A program made the translations under genes and the position numbers. The notes beneath the pieces are model-generated. The model had not been told where the DNA came from. It saw only the letters and a program-made list of their open reading frames with translations, and made no database searches. Source: JBAZOD01 sp041648955 (GTDB taxonomy: Bacteria > Patescibacteriota > Patescibacteriia > Patescibacteriales > JAQTRU01). Taken from it: 6,515 nucleotides of DNA. Below, piece after piece: positions 1 to 4,960 of this stretch; position 1 is the first letter of the stretch; each line of letters starts with the position of its first letter. The DNA lies in the NCBI GenBank assembly GCA_041648955.1, contig JBAZOD010000053.1, positions 1 through 6,515 on the forward strand, in the 5' to 3' direction.

Positions 1-308
1 AACAAATACAAATTTAAAGGTCTTTTCCATATAAGGCTATTAAAATTTAAAACCTTAGCTGTATGTTTATACCTCTTTGGCTTTAAATTTTATTTTTAAT
101 TTTTATTATTTTTTAAATATATAAAATTTGTAAAATTTTGTTTTTATGATTTTTTGAATTTTTTTTAAAAAAATATTTTTTGAATTTTTACAGAACTATA
201 AGTCTTTTGCTATTTTTGGTATTTGGAGGTTCGCATCTGTTGTTTAGTAATTTTGGCTAATATTAGCTAATTTAGCTAAAATTAGCTAAAAAATTAGGTT
301 GTTAAAAT
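1..308. other. AT-rich stretch without a recognisable gene
   Basis: This stretch lies downstream of ftsQ on the minus strand and continues past the window edge. It is dominated by T and A runs and is broken by stops in all frames. A 14-base T-rich unit centred on GAA occurs twice (150-163 and 176-189), with a run of eight T followed by seven A (159-173) between them, which is typical of intrinsically curved DNA. A small palindromic array lies at 244-290. Positions 190-240 are less AT-rich, but I could not match them to any RNA. In other bacteria ftsA often follows ftsQ; nothing like an ftsA start is visible here. It may hold the operon's 3' end and the promoter of a gene beyond the left edge. 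Confidence 0.6.
244..290. repeat. Short array of palindromic TTAGCTAA units
   Basis: Three exact copies of the self-complementary octamer TTAGCTAA start at 263, 272 and 282. A one-mismatch copy (TTGGCTAA) starts at 253 and a copy lacking one base (TTAGTAA) starts at 244. The start-to-start spacing is 9, 10, 9 and 10 bases, close to one helical turn. Because each unit is its own reverse complement, the array has no direction and units can pair with one another. It could be a multi-copy protein-binding site or a weak 3' hairpin behind ftsQ. There is no clean T tract of the kind expected for an intrinsic terminator on the minus strand. In such AT-rich DNA, chance slippage is a real alternative. 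Confidence 0.6.
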
Positions 309-1214
309 TTAGCGATAATAGATACTACTTCCATATCTTAGGTCTATGGATTGTTTATTATAAAAGTCATCTTTTAATTTTTTATTTTTTACCAGAAGAA
401 GTTTTTCTATCTGTTTATCTATGACTTCATTGGTATTAAAAAGAATTGCCGGGCCATAAACAAGGACGACTTTTACAGTATTCGGCTCTTTGTTTAAATC
501 TATTGCGAATTTTTCGATCTTTAGGCTTTTGGGGGCGTCACTCCCCTCTTGTTGTTTTTCTGAATCAGAAGGAAAGTTATTAAATAAATTTATAATATAA
601 TTGATAAGATTGCTATCAATATTTATTTTTTCCACTCCGCCCTGATTTTCACTCTCTATTTTATTTTCGCTTTCGTTGCTGATTATTGGATATTTTTTTA
701 CTTTTATGTCTAAGGGGCTTACTTCGCTTATTAGATATCCATCCATATCGGTATAATAATATTTATCCGCCTCATTCCAGATAAAGGCGTAGGATTTTTC
801 TTGAATATCGATAGACAGGGTGTGAAGCAATTTTTTATTTATAATTATTTTTTCAAAAGAGTAATCAGCATTTAGCTTTTTTGCCAAGACGCTTTTATCA
901 AAAAAGATTAAATTTTTTTGTGGGATGAATAAAAATTTATTTAATTTTGTCTGTTGCCAGACTGAATTTTCTATTTCTTGTCCGGAAATTCTTGCCAATC
1001 CAGTTATCTCTATTTTTTTTATAGAAAATATAGAAGAGAAGCCAGCCAGCCAAATCGCGCCCAAAAAAAGAATAATGATTTCAGCGATAAAAAGTTTTTT
1101 TCTCAAGGGCATAGTTTCGGCGGAAAAATTAATTCTTTTTTTCTTTTTTTGCCGAAAAAACGGATTGCTTAAATCCCGGTTGTGATAATCAATTTTTTTC
1201 CCCCTTTTATACAT
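309..1214 (-). CDS. ftsQ: Cell division protein FtsQ (POTRA domain, single membrane span)
   Basis: FtsQ/DivIB is a bitopic divisome protein that bridges early (FtsZ/FtsA) and late (FtsW/FtsI, FtsB/FtsL) components at the septum. The 301-residue product has a basic cytoplasmic tail (residues 1-40, with a KKKKR cluster at 23-27), one hydrophobic span (about 41-63), and then a POTRA-type start (IKKIEITGL, 65-73) running to about 138. A beta-rich FtsQ domain follows and ends near IDLRY (290-294). Residues 180-230 form a hydrophilic, Glu/Asn/Ser-rich stretch that interrupts this domain and looks like a lineage-specific insert. The ATG lies 8 bp after the ddl stop; no Shine-Dalgarno is present, only A-rich sequence. 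The position right after ddl matches the dcw cluster order and strengthens the call, because FtsQ sequences are poorly conserved. Confidence 0.85.
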   Translation of the reverse strand: MYKRGKKIDYHNRDLSNPFFRQKKKKRINFSAETMPLRKKLFIAEIIILFLGAIWLAGFSSIFSIKKIEITGLARISGQEIENSVWQQTKLNKFLFIPQKNLIFFDKSVLAKKLNADYSFEKIIINKKLLHTLSIDIQEKSYAFIWNEADKYYYTDMDGYLISEVSPLDIKVKKYPIISNESENKIESENQGGVEKINIDSNLINYIINLFNNFPSDSEKQQEGSDAPKSLKIEKFAIDLNKEPNTVKVVLVYGPAILFNTNEVIDKQIEKLLLVKNKKLKDDFYNKQSIDLRYGSSIYYR

Positions 1215-1222
1215 AATTTTTA

Positions 1223-2158
1223 TTATTTTTTTGCATCCGCAATTAATTTATTCAGAAAATCGCTAAATTCCAGGCCAGCGGCTTTGGCGGAACGCGGCAC
1301 TAAAGAAGTGGCGGTCATGCCCGGGATAGTATTTATTTCTAGAAAATATAGTTTATTACTCCCCTCTTGCCAAATAAAATCCGCCCGAGCTAAATCCTTG
1401 CAGCCGATAGCTTGATAAGCGGCTATGGCCTCGCTTTGGGCTTCTTTCTTGATATTAGCGGGGATTTTAGCCGGACAAACCTCTTCGCTACCACCAACTT
1501 CGTATTTAGCCTTATAATCAAACCAGCCGGATATTTTTGGTATGATTTCAATTACAGGTAAGGCTTTGGGCGGGTTATTTCCCATAATCGGCACAGTAAG
1601 TTCTCTTCCTTTTATAAATTGCTCACATATTACTTCCCGGTCGTATTTAAGAGCTTTTTTAATCCCCTCTTCCAATTCTCTTTTTGTTTTAGCAATGGTC
1701 ATACCGACAGATGAGCCTAATTCCACCGGTTTTACTACAATCGGAAAAGATAATTTTTTTATGATTTTGTTTAAATCAATTTTTTCTTTTTTTCTTAAAA
1801 TAAAATCTTTAGCAACCAATACTCCGTTTTTTTCAGCAACTATTTTTGTTTTGTATTTGTTCATGGCCAGAGCGCTCGCCAAACAGCCGGAAAATAAATA
1901 TGGAATCCCAAGAATATCCAGAAGTCCTTGCAATTTTCCGTCTTCGCCAAAAGGGCCGTGCAGAGCGGGAAAAATTAGATCAAATTTTTTGTTAGCGCAG
2001 TCTAAAAAAAACTTTTTCAAGTCGTCTCTTGGGTCATATCGAAAAATTTGATATTTATTTTTATTAAGCGCTTTATAAATTTGCTCACCGGTTTTTAAGG
2101 AAACTTCCCTCTCCCCTCCCCGGCCGCCGGATAATAAGGCTATTTTTATTTTTGGCAT
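1223..2158 (-). CDS. ddl: D-alanine--D-alanine ligase
   Basis: This cytoplasmic ATP-grasp enzyme joins two D-alanines, using ATP, to make the dipeptide that MurF adds to the peptidoglycan precursor. At 311 residues it has the usual Ddl length. The N-terminal domain carries the glycine-rich motif with EREVSL (16-21) and HGPFGEDGKLQG (67-78). The ATP-grasp region has VVKPVELGSSVGM (141-153), CEQFIKGRE (178-186), the omega loop FDYKAKY (213-219, with the Lys/Tyr that close the site), RADF (258-261) and the Mg-binding LEINTIPGMT (273-282). By alignment from memory, the catalytic Glu16, Ser150, Tyr219, Arg258, Glu274 and Asn276 are all present. Small departures from common Ddl are YLFSG (87-91) where YTG-type sequence is usual, and AMNK rather than AMDK (98-101). 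The omega-loop Tyr supports D-Ala rather than D-lactate as acceptor. The start ATG is 9 bp after the upstream stop and lacks a Shine-Dalgarno. Confidence 0.95.
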   Translation of the reverse strand: MPKIKIALLSGGRGGEREVSLKTGEQIYKALNKNKYQIFRYDPRDDLKKFFLDCANKKFDLIFPALHGPFGEDGKLQGLLDILGIPYLFSGCLASALAMNKYKTKIVAEKNGVLVAKDFILRKKEKIDLNKIIKKLSFPIVVKPVELGSSVGMTIAKTKRELEEGIKKALKYDREVICEQFIKGRELTVPIMGNNPPKALPVIEIIPKISGWFDYKAKYEVGGSEEVCPAKIPANIKKEAQSEAIAAYQAIGCKDLARADFIWQEGSNKLYFLEINTIPGMTATSLVPRSAKAAGLEFSDFLNKLIADAKK

Positions 2159-2167
2159 ATTTATTTT

Positions 2168-3067
2168 TTATGATTTGATTTTTAAAACATCAATTGTCGG
2201 CGGCATCAGGAATCTGAATGGCAGACCGGCCATGCCGATACCAGTGGTGATAAAAACTTTAGTGCCCCTGAATTCTTGCAAATCTTTATCAAAATTACGC
2301 TTCATTCTGGCTATATATTTATAAGCGTATTTATAGAATGGATAAATTCTAACCTGTCCGCCATGCGTATGTCCGCAAATAATTAAATCCATGTCGTATG
2401 ATGGAAATTCATAAACCGCATCGGCATTATGCGTCAAAACTATATTGACTACATCTTCGGGGATATTTTTTATTAAGTTGTAATCGGTTTGATTTGTCTC
2501 GATGTCTTCCAAGCCTATCATTCTTATACCCTGTTCGTTTATTTTTATTTTCTCAATTTTATTGTCTATTATTTTTATTCCGAATTTCGTCAAAATTTCG
2601 CTCAATTCTTTTGAAATATTTTTTTCTGAAACATTGCCGAAATCATGATTTCCCAGAACTGCGAAAACGGGGGCGTTTAAATTTTTTAGACATTCAAAGT
2701 TTTCTTCTAACTCCCCTATTCCCAGATACCAAACAAAGTCGCCGGGAATAAAAATTAAATCCGCTTTAATTTTATTTATTTTTTTTATTGTCCTTTCTAA
2801 AGATTTTTTTTTCGTGAATAACCCTAAATGGATATCAGAGAAAACAGCAATTTTTATGGAAGTAATTTTTTTGTTAAGTTTTATCTCCTGTTGCTTTATT
2901 CGGATAATATTCGGTTCAATAAAGCGAGCATAAATAAAGATAATATTTAAAAAGGTTAAAATCATCCATATCAAACTATCATTTGCTCGGTAAGCAGAAT
3001 ATATAAAAAAAGGGAAAATTAAGTAACTCAAATAAAAAATAGCAACCCCGATTGAAGTTAAAAACAT
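2168..3067 (-). CDS. Membrane-anchored metallophosphoesterase (YaeI/LpxG-like)
   Basis: This is a calcineurin-like phosphoesterase with a two-metal active site. All five motif blocks are visible: DIH (Asp78, His80), GD (Asp110), GNHD (139-142), the His of THNAD (His213) and GHTHGG (232-237, His233 and His235). An active enzyme is therefore expected. Residues 4-26 and 31-50 are two hydrophobic segments that should anchor the protein, leaving the catalytic domain after about residue 68. This architecture, with a membrane segment and then the phosphoesterase, occurs in YaeI-type proteins and in LpxG, a UDP-diacylglucosamine hydrolase of lipid A synthesis. Substrate specificity cannot be deduced here, and no lipid A gene is nearby. 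The gene is tightly packed between serS and ddl (9 bp on each side) and has no Shine-Dalgarno. Cotranscription with ddl and ftsQ hints at an envelope role, as an inference only. Confidence 0.88.
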   Translation of the reverse strand: MFLTSIGVAIFYLSYLIFPFFIYSAYRANDSLIWMILTFLNIIFIYARFIEPNIIRIKQQEIKLNKKITSIKIAVFSDIHLGLFTKKKSLERTIKKINKIKADLIFIPGDFVWYLGIGELEENFECLKNLNAPVFAVLGNHDFGNVSEKNISKELSEILTKFGIKIIDNKIEKIKINEQGIRMIGLEDIETNQTDYNLIKNIPEDVVNIVLTHNADAVYEFPSYDMDLIICGHTHGGQVRIYPFYKYAYKYIARMKRNFDKDLQEFRGTKVFITTGIGMAGLPFRFLMPPTIDVLKIKS

Positions 3068-3076
3068 AATCTATTT

Positions 3077-4396
3077 TTATTTTTTCTTTTTTATAACTCC
3101 GATATTTCCTGGCATGTATTTGCGCAATACTTCCGGAATAATAACTGAACCGTCTGCCTGTTGAAAATTTTCCAAAATCGCGATAAGGGGGCGAATTGAA
3201 GGCATGGCGGTATTATTCAGCATATAAACATGTTTTTTTTCGCCTTCGTGATCTTTGTATTTCACATTCAATCTCCTTGACTGCCAATCTAAAAAATTTG
3301 AAGCTGAGCCGGTTTCACCATAGGCATTGCGGCTTGGTATCCAAGCTTCAAAATCAAACATTTTATATTTTCCTGCGCTCATATCGCCAGTGCAAATTTG
3401 CAGAATTCTATAAGGTAATCCAAGATCTTGATGCAATTCTTTTGAAATTTCTACCATTTCTTGGTGAAGTTTATTTGACTCTTTTATATCAGCTTTTGAT
3501 ATACAAACCTGTTCTACTTTCATAAATTCGTGGACGCGGTAAAGACCTTTAGTATCTTTGCCATAACTGCCAATTTCACTGCGGTAGCATTGAGAAAAGC
3601 CAACAAATTTAATCGGTAATTGTTTTTCGTCTAGTATTTCATTGGCGTAATAAGCTAGTAGTGATGGTTCGGCTGTACCAATTAAAAATTTATCCTCTTT
3701 TTTTATTGTGCCGTCAGCTAATTTTTCGTCGTTGGCAATTTTGTAAATTTCATCAATTTCTTGATTGTATTCCCGACTCTTAAAATATCCTGAACCAAAC
3801 AAAACAAATTCTTTTACCAAGGTTGGCGGGATCACGGGAGTAAATCCCTTGGAAATAAGTTTTTCCATAGCAAACATCATCAAGGCCAGTTGCAGGCTCA
3901 CAGCTTCATTCTTAACATAATAACCGCGATAACCGGATACTTTTGCTCCCCTCTCAATATCAAATAAATCTAAATCTTCGGCGATCTCTATATGGCTTTT
4001 TGGTTCAAAATCAAATTTAGTCGGCTCTCCCCACTTAAACACTTCTACGTTTTCACTTTCGTCCTTGCCGATCGGCGTATCTTCAGAAGAAATCGTTGGG
4101 ACTAAAACCATTAAATTTTCATATTCTTCATTAATCTCGTTGAATTTTTTTTCAGAATCGGCTATTTCCTCTTTTATTTTTTTCCCTTCTTTAATTTGCT
4201 CAGCAGTTGGCTTCTTGCCGTTGGCACTTTGAGCTAATTCGTTTCTCTTAGCCCTTAGTTCATCGATTTCGGCCTGAGTTTCTTTTCTTTTTTCGTCGAT
4301 TTTTAATAATTCGTCAATATCAACTTTAATATTTTTATTTTTAGCTGCCTCCTTGATTTTTTTCGCGTTATCGCGGATGAATTTTATATCCAACAT
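3077..4396 (-). CDS. serS: Seryl-tRNA synthetase
   Basis: This is a class II synthetase that charges tRNA-Ser (and tRNA-Sec where present) with serine in the cytoplasm. The 439-residue length is normal. Residues 1-100 form the charged tRNA-binding helical arm (two long helices around 28-58 and 65-97). The catalytic domain has TAE (241-243) for serine recognition, motif 2 around YRSEIGSYGKDTKGLYRVHEF (begins 271; Arg272, Glu274), KVE (293-295, Glu295), the FDFEAW strand (347-352), SASN (364-367), QSRR (372-375) and motif 3 with Arg402. One departure from the usual family: the NGSG-type serine-binding loop reads NNTA (394-397), so Thr396 takes the place of the usual Ser. The ATG at 4394-4396 opens the operon, and the A-rich leader has no Shine-Dalgarno. 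The first helix, MLDIKFIRDN, is the standard SerS N terminus, which supports the start. Confidence 0.96.
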   Translation of the reverse strand: MLDIKFIRDNAKKIKEAAKNKNIKVDIDELLKIDEKRKETQAEIDELRAKRNELAQSANGKKPTAEQIKEGKKIKEEIADSEKKFNEINEEYENLMVLVPTISSEDTPIGKDESENVEVFKWGEPTKFDFEPKSHIEIAEDLDLFDIERGAKVSGYRGYYVKNEAVSLQLALMMFAMEKLISKGFTPVIPPTLVKEFVLFGSGYFKSREYNQEIDEIYKIANDEKLADGTIKKEDKFLIGTAEPSLLAYYANEILDEKQLPIKFVGFSQCYRSEIGSYGKDTKGLYRVHEFMKVEQVCISKADIKESNKLHQEMVEISKELHQDLGLPYRILQICTGDMSAGKYKMFDFEAWIPSRNAYGETGSASNFLDWQSRRLNVKYKDHEGEKKHVYMLNNTAMPSIRPLIAILENFQQADGSVIIPEVLRKYMPGNIGVIKKKK

Positions 4397-4433
4397 ATTT
4401 TTATTTTATATTTATAAATTTTAAATTAATTTA

Positions 4434-4462
4434 TTGACAGAAATTGTATTGTGTAATAATAT
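4434..4462 (+). promoter_or_regulatory. Sigma-70-type promoter of the 135-residue protein gene
   Basis: A perfect -35 TTGACA (4434-4439) is followed after 17 bp by TAATAT (4457-4462), which matches four of six -10 positions. Transcription would start near 4469 and give a leader of about 40 bases before the ATG at 4511. The -10 sits inside a 12-bp perfect palindrome (4456-4467) that also contains most of a minus-strand TATAAT, so the two divergent promoters would overlap. Confidence 0.6.
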
Positions 4463-4468
4463 ATTATA
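4463..4468 (-). promoter_or_regulatory. Possible -10 element of the serS operon promoter
   Basis: On the minus strand this reads TATAAT, an exact sigma-70 -10 hexamer, about 66 bases upstream of the serS ATG. No good -35 lies at 16-18 bp. A TTGAAA (complement of 4490-4495) is near but gives a 21-bp spacer, which is long. In DNA this AT-rich a TATAAT arises easily by chance, so the element is tentative, though some promoter must lie in this divergent gap. Confidence 0.3.
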
Positions 4469-4497
4469 TTTCCAATAAACTAACGTTCATTTCAAAC

Positions 4498-4503
4498 AAG
4501 GAG
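4498..4503 (+). promoter_or_regulatory. Strong Shine-Dalgarno site
   Basis: AAGGAG followed by seven bases and then ATG is a near-ideal ribosome binding site. It fixes the start of the plus-strand gene. None of the five minus-strand genes in the window has a comparable site; their leaders are just A-rich. Confidence 0.85.
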
Positions 4504-4510
4504 AGATACT

Positions 4511-4918
4511 ATGCTGTTCAGTGAATTAAATCTTGGAGATTGGTTTGTTTTATCGGAAGCGGTTGAGAGTGGTAAATCAATTACAATGATAAAGCTTGAA
4601 TTTCAGGCTCAGCCTATGGCTTTTTCCGGGGAATTGAGGCCATTTACAGCCATAGCTATCCATTCAGGATCTTTTTTTTCGGTTTCCGATGATGTCGAGG
4701 TTGTAAGAATTTCTCGACATTTTGAAGAATTGGTGGTCGGAGACAGGTTTGTTTTGGTTGAAGATTTTCGTGATTCCCGTGGCGTAAATATTAACAAAAA
4801 AGTGGAAAGACCTTCTGACAAACCCTCTCATCCAGGTCCTGTTTATTTCGCGCAGAACGAGAAATATGGCTCCATGATTGTGCCACCTCCGAACAGAAAA
4901 GTTATCAGGATTGAATAA
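4511..4918 (+). CDS. Hypothetical protein with two copies of one small domain
   Basis: I do not recognise a named family. The 135-residue product is soluble in appearance: no signal peptide, no membrane segment, no cysteine. It is an internal duplication. FSELNLGDWFVL (3-14) aligns with FEELVVGDRFVL (71-82), and the copies close with VEVVRI (62-67) and KVIRI (130-134), an offset of 67-68 residues. In copy 1 the middle is followed by FTAIAIHSG and VSDDVEV; copy 2 is more diverged and has a Pro-rich PSDKPSHPGP segment (101-110). Predicted structure is mostly short beta strands. Single-domain proteins with a similar GDxF start and an acidic D-D-x-E-V end occur, as I recall, among CPR hypothetical proteins. 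The gene is alone on the plus strand with its own promoter, a strong ribosome binding site and a terminator. Hand-counted GC is about 40%, somewhat above its neighbours. Function is unknown. Confidence 0.85.
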   Translation: MLFSELNLGDWFVLSEAVESGKSITMIKLEFQAQPMAFSGELRPFTAIAIHSGSFFSVSDDVEVVRISRHFEELVVGDRFVLVEDFRDSRGVNINKKVERPSDKPSHPGPVYFAQNEKYGSMIVPPPNRKVIRIE

Positions 4919-4928
4919 TTTAGTAATC

Positions 4929-4960
4929 AAAAGCTTGGCTTTCTTAGTCAAGTTTTTTTT
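4929..4960 (+). terminator. Rho-independent terminator of the plus-strand gene
   Basis: The stem arms 4929-4939 (AAAAGCTTGGC) and 4947-4957 (GTCAAGTTTTT) pair fully as RNA, with two G-U wobbles and a 7-base loop, and run into eight T (4953-4960). It begins about 10 bases after the stop codon. Read on the minus strand, the two G-U pairs become C-A mismatches and only four T follow the stem, so it should act mainly on plus-strand transcription. The T tract overlaps the lysS stop codon (4959-4961). Confidence 0.75.

Noticed and set aside
1..30. Minus-strand ATG at 28-30 followed by ten open codons (MEKTFKFVFV) running off the left edge
   Set aside because: Ten codons are too few to judge, no Shine-Dalgarno precedes it, and the peptide does not resemble an FtsA start. 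It could still be a real gene start; the sequence left of position 1 would decide.
226..242. GGAGGTTCGCATC, resembling a tRNA T arm
   Set aside because: The second half of the stem is absent (CTGTT instead of CCTCC), and no acceptor, D or anticodon arm can be folded around it on either strand.
1..308. Replication origin or CRISPR array in the AT-rich stretch
   Set aside because: No DnaA box resembling TTATCCACA is present, and the short palindromic units have no spacers of the length a CRISPR array requires.
1542..2051. 169-codon plus-strand open frame inside ddl
   Set aside because: It lies wholly opposite a gene with complete catalytic motifs, and its translation shows no recognisable domain.
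4397..4510. T-box or other riboswitch upstream of serS
   Set aside because: The leader is short and almost purely A/T, with no T-box sequence or stable alternative hairpins on the minus strand.
4664..4951. 95-codon open frame on the minus strand, antisense to the plus-strand gene
   Set aside because: It has no ribosome binding site or domain resemblance. The plus-strand frame has promoter, Shine-Dalgarno, terminator and an internal protein repeat, so the antisense frame is a shadow.
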